From positions 1 to 64,000 of the forward strand of contig CAVWYF010000037.1 in NCBI GenBank assembly GCA_963759095.1: a stretch of DNA of 64,000 nucleotides. The letters run 5' to 3'. The translations under genes were made by a program, and so were the position numbers. The notes beneath the pieces were generated by a model, which made no database searches, was not told where the DNA came from, and saw only the letters and a program-made list of their open reading frames with translations. The stretch comes from Anderseniella sp963759095. GTDB lineage: Bacteria > Pseudomonadota > Alphaproteobacteria > Rhizobiales > Aestuariivirgaceae. Shown here piece after piece: positions 19,316 through 29,616 of the stretch (within the stretch, counting starts at the first letter, position 1; each line of letters starts with the position of its first letter).

Positions 19316-20614
19316 CTAACGCTCCCCAAACGCTCCCGTTGCCGTTCTGTGAATGGGCTTCGTGATATAGTCGAAGACCGTTTTGTGACCTGTCACTATG
19401 TCCACTTGTGCCACCATGCCGGGTAATACGGGCAACCGCTTGTCGTCACTTTCGATCCAGTTCACATCACCTTTAACATCCACAGGGAAATGCGTGTTGC
19501 CGCGGTCGTCGATGATCGAATCCGCCCCGATACGAACGACACGACCCTTCAGAGTGCCGTAGAGAGCGTAGTCATAGGCTGTCAGCTTTACGATTGCCTC
19601 CTGACCCTGATGCAGAAACGCTATATCCTTCGGTGATACCTCGACACGCACGAGCAATGCATCATCAATCGGCACGATCTCGACGATTTTCTCGGCCGGT
19701 TTGACGACCTGACCGATCGTATTGGCATAAAGTGTTTTGATGATACCTCGCACAGGTGCGCGTAACTGTGCACGCGAAACGCGGTCGGCATCGACGGTTT
19801 CCGTCTTGCGCAGGACGGCGAGCTTGGTTGACGCTTCATTCAATCTCAACGAGAGCTTTGCGCGGAAACGTGCGATCTGCTCATCCCGCTTCGCAGCTAT
19901 CTCCAACCGGGCTGCAGAGATCCGTGGCAATGTCAGTTCAAGTGCTTCTGCCTGTCCCTCCAATTCGAGCTTACGGGATTTTGCAGTCAGATAGTCGGCA
20001 CGGCTGGCCGCCCGGCTTGCGTGCAGCTTTTCCATTATTTCAAACTGTTCCTGCGCGACTTCGAGCGCGGCGTGTGTGCTGGCAAGGCGACTGCGGATCT
20101 CAGCCATTTCCAGCTCTTTCTGATCGGCAAGTCGATCCAGCGAATGCAGTGCGGCCCGAGCCTCCGCGTGCGTGGAAACAAATTCGGCCCTGCTACGTGC
20201 AATGACATTTGCGTGCTGCTGGTCTTCCGGTTGACCAAAGTCAGGCTCCCTGCCATCCAACAGGGCCTGCAACCAGGCCGTTGAGGCCGCGAGCGCACGG
20301 ATCGTAACTCGGTTTTCGGCCAGCACGGCACCGACCTGGATCGGATCGATCGATACTAGTGGCGCCCCCTTCTCAACCGTTGCGCCTTCCTGCACATGAA
20401 TTGACAGGACGATCCCGCCTTCCAGGTTTTGAACCACCTTGACGCGCCCGCTGGGAATAACCCTCCCCTGGCCTGACGATACTTCTACCATCCGGGCTTG
20501 CGTCGACCATACGACGGCAGCTGCAAGAGCCCCGACAACACAGAAAATGAGCGCAAAAGCCAGGCCGTTACGCGGGCGCAGAAGGTCAGCACTGGCCGGG
20601 CTCAACTCTGTCAT
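19316..20614 (-). CDS. Type I secretion membrane fusion protein (HlyD family)
   Basis: 432 residues. A single N-terminal transmembrane helix (about residues 18-38: LAFALIFCVVGALAAAVV), a lipoyl/biotinyl half-motif (GGIVLSIHVQEGATVEKGAPL), a long periplasmic coiled coil (about 110-290) and the second lipoyl half (RAPVRGIIKTLYAN), then a beta-barrel ending FDYITKPIHR, the standard HlyD C-terminus. It bridges the inner-membrane ABC exporter and the TolC channel. Its ATG overlaps the ABC gene's stop by 4 nt, so the two are translationally coupled. It is the last gene of the cluster; the IS6 end lies 60 bp downstream. Confidence 0.92.
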   Translation of the reverse strand: MTELSPASADLLRPRNGLAFALIFCVVGALAAAVVWSTQARMVEVSSGQGRVIPSGRVKVVQNLEGGIVLSIHVQEGATVEKGAPLVSIDPIQVGAVLAENRVTIRALAASTAWLQALLDGREPDFGQPEDQQHANVIARSRAEFVSTHAEARAALHSLDRLADQKELEMAEIRSRLASTHAALEVAQEQFEIMEKLHASRAASRADYLTAKSRKLELEGQAEALELTLPRISAARLEIAAKRDEQIARFRAKLSLRLNEASTKLAVLRKTETVDADRVSRAQLRAPVRGIIKTLYANTIGQVVKPAEKIVEIVPIDDALLVRVEVSPKDIAFLHQGQEAIVKLTAYDYALYGTLKGRVVRIGADSIIDDRGNTHFPVDVKGDVNWIESDDKRLPVLPGMVAQVDIVTGHKTVFDYITKPIHRTATGAFGER

Positions 20615-22782
20615 GCCGCATTACTCCCGGCAACCGAAACCCTTTGGTCGACCACGCCACGCAGTTGTGCAAGCACATCGTCTCGCGGACCATCAAGCAG
20701 CACCTTGCCCGCCTCCATTACGATCAGCCTTTGCGCGGCCTCGATCATGGCGGGACGGTGCGTGACGAGGACAATGGTGGTGTGTGCAGGAAGTGCGCGC
20801 AGATGACTTGCGAACGCCGCCTCGCTGCGACCGTCAAGATGGCTGGTGGGTTCGTCCAACACAATCACAGGTGGATCCCCCACCAAGGCCCGCGCCACAG
20901 CCAGGGTTTGCAGCTGACCTCCTGAAAAGCCCTGGCCATGTTCCCCCAGAGGCGTGTCAATGCCAAGGCCCGTCTGACTGAGCCAGCCGAGTGCGCCCGA
21001 TACAGTTATCGCTTTCAGGATCGCATCATCATCAAAGGACCGGCCCATTGTTACCGCGTCACGAACGGTTCCGGACATGAATGCAGGACTTTGGGGTGCT
21101 ACACCAAGCTGCGACCGCCAGGCCACAGGTTCGACATCGCTGCTGGCCAGGTCATCGATCAGGACGCGCCCACGTGTCGGATGGCGCAAGGCGCTGATGA
21201 GATGCAGCATGGTGGTCTTGCCGGACCCGTTGCCGCCGATAATCGCGACCCGTTCCCCGGTGCGGATTGTCAAAGTCACGTCCCGCAATACCTCGGGGGC
21301 TTCTTCATTGTACGCAAATGAAACATGGTCGAACGAGATGCCCCTTTCGAGCTTCCCTGGCTTGATCAGCAGTCTGTCTGCCGGACGTTCGTTTTCCATT
21401 GCAGCAAGGTCCGACACCGCACGCTTCGCCATGCGTATTTGTGTGAAACGGGCGATCAGGGCCGACACCCCCACAAGCGGCCCGAGACAGCGCGCAGCCA
21501 GAAGGTTTGTTGCGAACAACGCACCCGGCGTGATCGTGCCGTCGGTAACAAGATAAACGCCGACGACAAGGATGGTGATGGTCACCATGCCCTGAAACAA
21601 TGTGATGATATGCAAGGAGGCGTTGGTCCAGAACCGGATGGCAAGCGAATGACGCAACTGCGAAGCCACCGCGCGCTCGTAGCACTTCGCGGCCCATCGT
21701 TCGCCCCGGGCTAGTTTGACACTTTCGATACTGGACAGGATTTCGGTTGCCAGAGAACTCTTTTGGGCGGTGTCGTTGAATGATCCTTCCACCACATGCC
21801 GCAACCGCAACTGAATCAGTATAGCGGTAATTAGAAATACCGGAACCGCGACAAGCGGCACCACTACCAGCCAACCGGCCACCAGCCAGATCACCAGCAG
21901 AAACAACGCCACGAAGGGAAGGTCTCCAAGTGCTGCGATCGCAGAGGCATTAAAGTAATCACGGACCGTTTCAAACTCACGCAGGCTGTTGACCTGCATG
22001 CCAACTCCAGCCCTGCCCGCTTTCACCTTCGCACCGAGAATTCGGCCAAAGACACCATTGACGCAAAGCACGTCAGAGCGCGCCGATGAGCGATCCAGAA
22101 CCGAAGCGCGCAAAGAGCGCAGCAGGAAATCGAAAACCAGCGAGATCACCACTCCGGCGGCAAGCACCCACAGTGTTTCATAAGCCGCATTTGAGATAAC
22201 CCGGTCAAAAATATTCATTGTGGCAAGCGGAATCGCGAGCGCGAGAATGTTGATTACTAGAGTTGCAGCAATGACCGGAAGCAACACACTGCGGGCAGGC
22301 CAGAAGGAAATTTCCGGCGTGTCTGCATGTGCGCTACGGCCATCTCGCCTGCTGCGTTCCGGCCCATCCAGAGCACGCAATGACCAGCCGGCCAATCTGC
22401 CTTTTTTTGCCAAACCATCCAACATGAGGGGCTGCACCGATCCATCTGCTGTGGCCTCGGTGGCAAGTCCAGGCTGGGATACATCAGTAATCGTATGCCA
22501 TCGGCCGTCATTGTCACGCGTGATAAACGGGCAATCGCTGCTGCACAGCTTGCCGGGCTTCAGTTTTCTTGCGGTTGCCGACAGGCCTGCAGCGCAGGCG
22601 ACAAGTGAAACGGTAGACAGTGAGGCGTCGTTGCCCAGATGCGGCAGTTGTTCCCGCAGAACATCTTCAGACAGAGCATTCGGATTACCTGCTCCCAAAA
22701 CACAAACGGCGCCCGCTGACATGGCAGAAATGGTGTCGAACTGTTCGACAGCTTCAAGTTTTGGCTTGATTACCCCGCCCAT
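20611..22782 (-). CDS. Type I secretion ABC exporter (LapB/LssB-like)
   Basis: 723 residues. The N-terminal ~150 residues include a VLGAGNPNALSE-like stretch and probably correspond to a degenerate C39-like domain without a Cys-His pair. Six transmembrane helices follow (about 165-430), then the nucleotide-binding domain: Walker A IIGGNGSGKTT (K522), Q-loop, signature FSGGQLQTLAVARAL (first residue F instead of L), Walker B VIVLDEPTSHLDG and H-loop VLVTHRP. Exporters of this class secrete large RTX adhesins without cleaving a leader. Stop-start overlap with hlyD; the tolC-like gene ends 10 bp upstream. Confidence 0.9.
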   Translation of the reverse strand: MGGVIKPKLEAVEQFDTISAMSAGAVCVLGAGNPNALSEDVLREQLPHLGNDASLSTVSLVACAAGLSATARKLKPGKLCSSDCPFITRDNDGRWHTITDVSQPGLATEATADGSVQPLMLDGLAKKGRLAGWSLRALDGPERSRRDGRSAHADTPEISFWPARSVLLPVIAATLVINILALAIPLATMNIFDRVISNAAYETLWVLAAGVVISLVFDFLLRSLRASVLDRSSARSDVLCVNGVFGRILGAKVKAGRAGVGMQVNSLREFETVRDYFNASAIAALGDLPFVALFLLVIWLVAGWLVVVPLVAVPVFLITAILIQLRLRHVVEGSFNDTAQKSSLATEILSSIESVKLARGERWAAKCYERAVASQLRHSLAIRFWTNASLHIITLFQGMVTITILVVGVYLVTDGTITPGALFATNLLAARCLGPLVGVSALIARFTQIRMAKRAVSDLAAMENERPADRLLIKPGKLERGISFDHVSFAYNEEAPEVLRDVTLTIRTGERVAIIGGNGSGKTTMLHLISALRHPTRGRVLIDDLASSDVEPVAWRSQLGVAPQSPAFMSGTVRDAVTMGRSFDDDAILKAITVSGALGWLSQTGLGIDTPLGEHGQGFSGGQLQTLAVARALVGDPPVIVLDEPTSHLDGRSEAAFASHLRALPAHTTIVLVTHRPAMIEAAQRLIVMEAGKVLLDGPRDDVLAQLRGVVDQRVSVAGSNAA

Positions 22783-22792
22783 TCAAGCCGCC

Positions 22793-24088
22793 TCACTGGT
22801 CCAAAGAACGAACAACGCCAAGCGTTTCAGCCAGGGTGCCGGTGGCAGCCAGCAGTTTAAAGAACGCAAAACGCCCGGCATTGAATTCATTGGTGGCCTG
22901 CACACCAGCCACGAAAGCCTCGTTCTGCGCATCGAGAATAGAGATCAGAGTAGCAAGCCCGGAATCGTACTGCTGCAGCCTCAGATCGACCAGCCTGCGG
23001 TTGGCGCGTGACTGGTTCAACAGGTTTTGGACCAGACTGCCCGAACCGTGATACTTGTTCCATGACAGCCGCAGTTCACGTTCCACACTGACCTGGGCCG
23101 ACCCTATCAGGTGTTTTGCCTCATCGGCGCGATAACGGGCTTCGCGCAAGCGAGCATGATTGATGCCGCCATTGTACAAGCTCATCGAAACAACAACCAT
23201 CGCTTTCAACGATTGCCGCTCTTGAGACACGCTTCGTATTCGATCGGCATGATTGGCTGACAGTTCCAGCGCCACTTGCGGCAACAACTCCGACCGCGCC
23301 GTGCCAATGGCAGCTTCCGCCGCATCCGCATCAAATTTAATAGCCAGAAGTTTCGGCGACATATCCCGCGCGCGGTTCAGTACATCGTCAAGAGACCGGG
23401 ACAAAGATCGTTTTGGTAAATCATCCTGGCGCAATTTTCCCGGATCGCGTCCGACGGCTGTTTTGAAAAGCGCCAAGGCATCACGGGTCTGTATCCTGGC
23501 ATTTGTCACTGCAGTTTTAGCCGCATAACGGCGTGCTCGTACCTGTTCCAGATCAGCCGAGTTTCCGCCGCCACCGTTCACACGGTCGGATACCCGGTTG
23601 TAGATGCGGTCGACAACATTGCTATTTGCGACCGCCCTCGACAATACTCGCTTGGCGCGTACCATTTCCAGATAAGCCTGAACTGCTTGCAAAGCCACGG
23701 TCTCCACGGTGTCCGCAAGACGACTGGTGGCCGAATCAACCCGAAATGTTTGCCTGGTGGTTTCCGACTGAATTTTGCCGCCCAAATAGAGCGGCTGGCG
23801 TAGCTTGACGGATGCCTCACCATAACCCTGAGTGCTCGTCGAGTCGCCATGATAGGCTCCGTAGCGCCCTTCAACCCGAACTCCCGGCCGGGCGAGCCCT
23901 TCCGCCGCAACAAGCTCTTCGCCAATTGCACGGCGATTGGCCAGCAGGGCTTTAACATCAGGATGGTAAGCAACCGCATCGCCCGCTGCTTGGCGTATAC
24001 TGTCGGCAAACGAATAGCCCGCCATTGTAACCAGATATATAAATCCCAATCCCACGATCATACAGTAGGTTTTTAATTTAGAATTCAT
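22793..24088 (-). CDS. TolC-family outer membrane channel for type I secretion
   Basis: 431 residues with a signal peptide or membrane anchor (hydrophobic stretch CMIVGLGFIYLVTMAGYSFA, residues 9-28). Two TolC repeats are visible: the first with QAAGDAVAYHPDVKALLANR, KLRQPLYLGGKIQSET and the second with PQVALELSANH, VVVSMSLYNGGINHARLR and RLQQYDSGLATLISILDAQNE. It forms the trimeric outer membrane duct. First gene of a three-gene run with the ABC and HlyD genes; 227 bp of AT-rich DNA separate it from the adhesin stop, so it may have its own promoter. Confidence 0.92.
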   Translation of the reverse strand: MNSKLKTYCMIVGLGFIYLVTMAGYSFADSIRQAAGDAVAYHPDVKALLANRRAIGEELVAAEGLARPGVRVEGRYGAYHGDSTSTQGYGEASVKLRQPLYLGGKIQSETTRQTFRVDSATSRLADTVETVALQAVQAYLEMVRAKRVLSRAVANSNVVDRIYNRVSDRVNGGGGNSADLEQVRARRYAAKTAVTNARIQTRDALALFKTAVGRDPGKLRQDDLPKRSLSRSLDDVLNRARDMSPKLLAIKFDADAAEAAIGTARSELLPQVALELSANHADRIRSVSQERQSLKAMVVVSMSLYNGGINHARLREARYRADEAKHLIGSAQVSVERELRLSWNKYHGSGSLVQNLLNQSRANRRLVDLRLQQYDSGLATLISILDAQNEAFVAGVQATNEFNAGRFAFFKLLAATGTLAETLGVVRSLDQ

Positions 24089-24315
24089 GTCAGTAACCCC
24101 CTCAATACATCACGGCCAAACTTTTTAACCAAATTACTCAGATTTTATACAGTAAACAGACTATTTTTGTTTATTAAAAAATCCATCTTTTATAATCTCG
24201 AAATTCATATTCGAAAGAATATCAAAACTTATCAGCAAATCACTATTTTACTTTTTAGAAAAACCAACTAAACCTCTGTTAAAATTATAAAAATATTTGC
24301 TGACCTCATCACACC
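24089..24315. other. AT-rich intergenic between adhesin and tolC-like gene
   Basis: Very AT-rich (long A/T runs) compared with both neighbours. No strong GC hairpin with T-run was seen after the adhesin stop. Likely contains the promoter of the tolC-ABC-hlyD run. Confidence 0.4.
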
Positions 24316-27300
24316 TCACACGGTGATGTGGGAAGAAGCAACGAGAGTCGCCAAATCGAGACCTGTAACACCTGTCAGTTCGACAACATCCGTGGTGTGG
24401 TTGCCGCCCCCAGCCTGATCGATTGACACCGTCGTATTGCCTCCTGCTTCCGACAGCGCAACAAAATCCGCTACCACATCGCTGGCCGGATCGTAAGCAG
24501 TCAGGAGAGCGGCGAGATCGAGCACATCCTGCGATGCGTCGAAGTCAGTGATCTGGTCCACGACCCCGCCGGCAAGATCGCCGGCTTGCCATACGAAAAG
24601 GTCCGGCCCTGCGCCACCGGTCAGTACATCGGCTCCTCCGCCACCAGCAATGAGGTCCGCACCAGCTCCACCCACAAGTGTTTCACCAGTCCCGTCGCCG
24701 ACGATATCCAGCCCCGGATTGGTTACGGTGATCGGCACAGTGGCGACAACCGGTGTACCGGTAGAGCTGCCATCGACTGTCGTCACAGAGACATCCAGAT
24801 CAAACGAGGTGGTTGCGCCATAGGGCGTTACAGCCAGACTGTTGGCATCGGCAGCTGAACCTGTGAAAGTCCATTCGCCAGTCGCGCTTTGCTGCAGCAC
24901 TCCACCCGAGCTGGTCGCAACGAAGCTTGCCGGTCCGCTCAGCACGACAATCAGCGTTTCCGGCGGATTTTCACCCAGTGTCAGGCCTGTGGCATCACCA
25001 GGTGCGATCTGCAGATCCAACGCAATCGGCGTGCCCGCGTCTCCTTGCCTGGGAACTGCAGTAAGGACCAAACCATCAGCAACCGGATTGACCGTCAGCG
25101 TGAATGGTTCGCTTGTCTGCGATGCATCGCCATTCGGCTCCAGTGTGAAAGCTACCAGTTCGAGGTTCACTGTGCCCGACCAGTTCGCGGGTGGCGTGAT
25201 GGACAGGCTCGCCAGATCGGCAGGATTGAAGGTCCAGGTACCATCACCATTGTTGGCACCTGCGGAAAGGATCGAGCCTTCCGGAACATTTGCCAGCGTA
25301 ACTGACAGGACTTCCGATCCGTCCGTGTCGATCAAGGCCGCCGACAGGCCTGGCAAGGCGATTGCGGTATCCTCGTCACCGGTGGCGTTCGAGACACTCA
25401 AAACGGCCGCATCCGCAACCTCAGTGACAGGAATGGTAACGTTTTCCGTTGTGGTTGCCGTATCACCATTGGCAGGCTCGACAGTCGTTGCCTCGATTGT
25501 GATGGAGATATCGTCGCCGCTGTTGACCGCAGGGGTAACGGTGAGACCCGGTAATTCAGCCAACGTCAGTTCCCATACACCGCCGCCAATATTCGTGCCG
25601 GCCGAAAGCGTTGCCCCGCCCGCCACAGTAATGCGCACCGGCTCCTGAACCTGTTCATTGACGGTGCCATTGGTATCCCTCAGCGCGACGCCTATGTTGA
25701 CGGCAATGGCACTATCTTCGTCACCCCCTGCCGTGCTGAAGCTGATGGCAGGGCCATCGGCGATCGGAGTGACATCGATAGTCGCCGGCACATTCGAGGT
25801 GGTCGCCTGCTGTTGCTCGCTGTTGATTGCGGCAGCTGTTACCGTAAAGTCCAGCGGGCCTGAATAATCCGCCGCCGGTGTAATCGACACACCACCGGAC
25901 GAGATCGTGGCAGCATCCGTAACCCAGGTGTTGTTTATAGGATTGAAGAATGCGCCCGTCACAGTCGCGTCGGCGGGAATGCCTGACAGGATCACGGAAA
26001 TCGACACACCCCCCGGTGATGGCTCTGCAGGGTCCGGTGTCACACTGATGTCGAGGATACGGGTTCCGTCCTCATCCACAATCATCGGGTTGACCACGAC
26101 AACTGGAGGCAGGGGCTGTATCGCAGTGCCGGTCCCGTTGACGGCCGTTATGTCCACTGTGAAGGTAGTGGAGTTGGTGTCAGAATCTCCGTCATTCTCA
26201 TTGGTCACAGTGGTCAAGGTGAGGTTGGCGGTACCATCCTGCCCAGCCAGACCAATGACATGCAGTCCGGCCAGGTCTGCAGGTGTGAACAGCCATGTGC
26301 CATCCTGGTTGTTGAAACCTACCGGGTCGCCTGCTGCATTGACGAAACTCAGCAACGGTTCGTCGGTCTGCCCTAGTCCCGAAACGACGTAATACAGTGT
26401 CTCTGACGGCAACTGACCATTGGCAACATCGGTATCTGCCGTCTCGCCACCGAACTCCGCTCCGGTTGGATTGATGGCAATGAGAGTGTCATCGTCTCCC
26501 GAATAGTTGCCGGCAAAGACCGTGGGCTGATCCGCGACACCCACCAGATTGACATCAAAAGTGTCATTCACTGTCGACGTGACCACGGTCGCGCCGGCTG
26601 TATCGGAGAATTCAACTGCCTGGGGCACCGAAAAGTCCCGGTTCGAGTCCGGGAATGCCGACGCGAGCAAGGCAACACCCGCAATGTTGGCAGCAAGAAC
26701 AGTTATGGTTCCATTGCCGTTGTCCGTGAAGGTTCCGGTAATGTAATTGGCGATGAAGTCAGTGCTGTCTGTAACTGTCGCACCGATGCCTGCGTCGGCC
26801 ACGATGGAATTGAAATCGAATGTGTAACTTACGACCTGCTCCGACCCGTCGCCGTCGATTAGTGCCGGCGGTGCCGCGCCGGCCAGCGAGATGTTATTGT
26901 CTTCATCAACGGTCACCCCAGGATTCCAGCTCGGTGCATCGACGACAGGCGTGATTGTGATCTCGAGCGGGACATTCACAGATGTCTGGTCACCATCATC
27001 TTCCTGAGTAACAGCACGGACCTGAAGACCGGGCGCGTAATCTGCGACATAGTCGCCGGAGAAGTTTGGCGGAGACGGTATCGTCAATCCCGGCATATCA
27101 GCGGCATCAACCTGCCAGCCGGACCCTATGAAAGTACCAGAAGACGGCACGACGCCAGGCGGCAACCCTTCGATCACGAAGAACAATGTCTCTGATCCGT
27201 CGGTATCAGCCAGGACGGTATTGACCCCCGCTCCCAGCGGGATCGGATCGTCCTCTGCAGATACGACCGCAATGGGGTTCGCGACTGCCGGGTCCGCAAC

Positions 27301-29616
27301 TCCGACGACCACGACATCGATGGTGGCAGATCCGATTTGAGTGTCGCCGTCACCTCCAAGCCCCTGGTTCGCCTCTGTGGTGGTGGCAGAAACAGTGACC
27401 TGAAAATCGTCGTTTGAGTTTGCGGGAGCCAGGACGTGAAGTTGAGCCAGCTGAGCGCTGGTGACAATGACCGAGCCATCGCCCTGCAAGGTTCCGAGCG
27501 GGCTGCCCGCGCCGTCAACAATCTGAGCGCCAGCCGGCAACCCCGAAATAGTGACATCGGACAACACTTCCGAACCGTCACCGTCCACCAGGCGCACATC
27601 CACAACGAGACGGATGGGTGTATCCTCGAAGCCTGCCCCGCCTTCAGTCGCGTTCACGACCCGCAGTTCAGGTGCATCAGCAACCTGATCAACCGTAATC
27701 GTGAAGTTCCGGATCACGCTTGCTGTCGGTGTTGCGACTTCGTTTCCGGTCGCAGCCTCGGTCGAAATCACTTCCATCGAGGCATTAACGATGCCCGAAA
27801 AATGTTCTGGCGGTACGTACATGGCCCCTGCCAGCGACGTGTTGAGCGTGGCCGTATCAGGTCCGGTGACAATCCAGTCATTACCGGATTGCATGTAAAC
27901 CACACCGCCCGAACCGTCGCCCAGAACAACGGAGCCCGCCGGTAGATTGAACAGCCGGACAGAGACTGTTTCTGAGCCATCTGTGTCAGCGCTATCGATG
28001 GCAACAAGCGACAAGGCAATCTGTGTATCTTCGACGCCCGTAATATTGTTTGCTGTACCGTCGGGGTCGTCGGCGACCGCTCTCACACGAATGGTGCGGT
28101 TGCTAGTGCGCGTCGCAGTGGAACCATCAGCATCGAGGGTAGCCGCTGAAACCTGCACAGTGATGTTGGCGTCGGAGTGCGCCGGCGGTGTCCAGGTGAA
28201 GGTATCGAGCGTCGCCTGAATGTCGGCTTCCGGACCGGTAATGGTGTAGGTTTGGCCGACAACATTTACAGAGGCACCACCAATAGTGGAATATGTCGCT
28301 GTTTCGCTGCCCGGCATGGTGACTGCGATTTGCGTAATGCTTTCGGATCCGTCCTGATCGACGAGTGCCACGGTATAGGCGGACCCGAAGTTTATCGCAG
28401 TATCCTCGTCGCCGACGGCTGTGCCCGAGATCGAAGGCATGTCAGCCTGTGCATCGACCACGATCTGAACCGGTGCGGTTGAGGTCTGCGAACTGCCGTT
28501 TTCGGTTTCTGTGGTGGTGGCAGTCAGTGTCATGTTGACCGTCCCATGCACATGCAATGCAGGGGTGAACACGAGGCCGGCACTGACTTGCGCCGCTGTA
28601 AACCCCCAAACGCCGCCTCCCAGGTTTGTTCCACTGTCAAAGGATGCGCCGCCCGGGACACCCGAAAGCGTAAAGGTGATGGTCTCTGAACCGTCCGTAT
28701 CGATACCGGAACCATCCAGACCGGCAAGTGAGATGGCCGTGTCTTCCTCGCCGGCAAAATTTCCGCCAGTGGCCGATATGCCATCTGCAACCGGAACAAC
28801 ATCCACGACCACCGGGATGACTGTCTGGGCGGTGGGAACCGCAACTTCTGTTTCCGTCGGATTGGATTCGATGGATTGTGCGGTGACGGTCAAGGAAATG
28901 TCGTCACCGGAATGAGTGGCCGGCTGGATGGATACCCCGCCAGCAAGTGTCGCCTGAATATCGGCGTCCGGACCCGTTACCCGCCAAACGCCGCCACCGA
29001 GGTCTGTGGCGATTGCGGAACCAGACGTGACAATCGTTAGCGTCGCGCCGGCGGGCACGCCGGCGATTTCGACATAGTCAAGTGTTTCGGTTCCATCCGT
29101 ATCGACCAGAGATACGGCGATGGGTACGTCGATGACTGTATCTTCATCTCCCTGGGGCGCCGAAATGAGCGATAGATTGGGTGCGTCTGCAACCGCTGCA
29201 ACAGTCACATCATGAGTTGCATTGACCGTTGTAGTCGCGCCGCCGTTTTCCACGGTGGTGACGGCGACGGCGACAGAGAAGTTGGCGTCGTCATGTGTTT
29301 GCGGCAGTACAGTAAAGCTGTCCAGCAACGAGGTAGCCTCGGCAGCGGTCCCGCTGATGGTCCACTCTTCTGGCCCGGTCTGCGTGACACTACCCGGCAG
29401 CGTCATGTTCCAGCCCGTCGTGGCCGTGGCAGGTATGCCATCCAACACGATGGTCAGTGACTGTGACCCGTCAAGATCATCGATGGAAAGTGCGATGTCG
29501 TTACCAAGCGGGATGACCGTATCTTCATTCTGCGAACTTGAGCCGTTGGCAAGGTTCGGTACGTCCAGAATTGGATTGACGTTGACATCAGACATTTGCG
29601 CTGGAGATCGCGACAT
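24316..29616 (-). CDS. Giant T1SS adhesin, C-terminal segment
   Basis: 1,766 codons, the longest open piece of the giant adhesin. It has about 14 tandem Ig/cadherin-like modules of 110-130 residues, each with an acidic NEDT/DEDT opening, a TDGSE-type turn and a PP...S.D closing segment. The modules here are diverged, unlike the near-identical ones upstream. The last ~130 residues hold RTX nonapeptides (LVGGAGADLIAGGGGADVLTGG split over three repeats) and a C-terminal targeting region (LFVWQAGDLAGGVVDQITDFD, then LASSHITV at the end) of the type secreted by ABC/HlyD/TolC machines. The upstream frame changes near 29600 (SSANV*/AQMSDVNVNPILDVPN). The listed start is only the first in-frame codon; the segment has no gene start of its own. 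Confidence 0.85.
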   Translation of the reverse strand: MSRSPAQMSDVNVNPILDVPNLANGSSSQNEDTVIPLGNDIALSIDDLDGSQSLTIVLDGIPATATTGWNMTLPGSVTQTGPEEWTISGTAAEATSLLDSFTVLPQTHDDANFSVAVAVTTVENGGATTTVNATHDVTVAAVADAPNLSLISAPQGDEDTVIDVPIAVSLVDTDGTETLDYVEIAGVPAGATLTIVTSGSAIATDLGGGVWRVTGPDADIQATLAGGVSIQPATHSGDDISLTVTAQSIESNPTETEVAVPTAQTVIPVVVDVVPVADGISATGGNFAGEEDTAISLAGLDGSGIDTDGSETITFTLSGVPGGASFDSGTNLGGGVWGFTAAQVSAGLVFTPALHVHGTVNMTLTATTTETENGSSQTSTAPVQIVVDAQADMPSISGTAVGDEDTAINFGSAYTVALVDQDGSESITQIAVTMPGSETATYSTIGGASVNVVGQTYTITGPEADIQATLDTFTWTPPAHSDANITVQVSAATLDADGSTATRTSNRTIRVRAVADDPDGTANNITGVEDTQIALSLVAIDSADTDGSETVSVRLFNLPAGSVVLGDGSGGVVYMQSGNDWIVTGPDTATLNTSLAGAMYVPPEHFSGIVNASMEVISTEAATGNEVATPTASVIRNFTITVDQVADAPELRVVNATEGGAGFEDTPIRLVVDVRLVDGDGSEVLSDVTISGLPAGAQIVDGAGSPLGTLQGDGSVIVTSAQLAQLHVLAPANSNDDFQVTVSATTTEANQGLGGDGDTQIGSATIDVVVVGVADPAVANPIAVVSAEDDPIPLGAGVNTVLADTDGSETLFFVIEGLPPGVVPSSGTFIGSGWQVDAADMPGLTIPSPPNFSGDYVADYAPGLQVRAVTQEDDGDQTSVNVPLEITITPVVDAPSWNPGVTVDEDNNISLAGAAPPALIDGDGSEQVVSYTFDFNSIVADAGIGATVTDSTDFIANYITGTFTDNGNGTITVLAANIAGVALLASAFPDSNRDFSVPQAVEFSDTAGATVVTSTVNDTFDVNLVGVADQPTVFAGNYSGDDDTLIAINPTGAEFGGETADTDVANGQLPSETLYYVVSGLGQTDEPLLSFVNAAGDPVGFNNQDGTWLFTPADLAGLHVIGLAGQDGTANLTLTTVTNENDGDSDTNSTTFTVDITAVNGTGTAIQPLPPVVVVNPMIVDEDGTRILDISVTPDPAEPSPGGVSISVILSGIPADATVTGAFFNPINNTWVTDAATISSGGVSITPAADYSGPLDFTVTAAAINSEQQQATTSNVPATIDVTPIADGPAISFSTAGGDEDSAIAVNIGVALRDTNGTVNEQVQEPVRITVAGGATLSAGTNIGGGVWELTLAELPGLTVTPAVNSGDDISITIEATTVEPANGDTATTTENVTIPVTEVADAAVLSVSNATGDEDTAIALPGLSAALIDTDGSEVLSVTLANVPEGSILSAGANNGDGTWTFNPADLASLSITPPANWSGTVNLELVAFTLEPNGDASQTSEPFTLTVNPVADGLVLTAVPRQGDAGTPIALDLQIAPGDATGLTLGENPPETLIVVLSGPASFVATSSGGVLQQSATGEWTFTGSAADANSLAVTPYGATTSFDLDVSVTTVDGSSTGTPVVATVPITVTNPGLDIVGDGTGETLVGGAGADLIAGGGGADVLTGGAGPDLFVWQAGDLAGGVVDQITDFDASQDVLDLAALLTAYDPASDVVADFVALSEAGGNTTVSIDQAGGGNHTTDVVELTGVTGLDLATLVASSHITV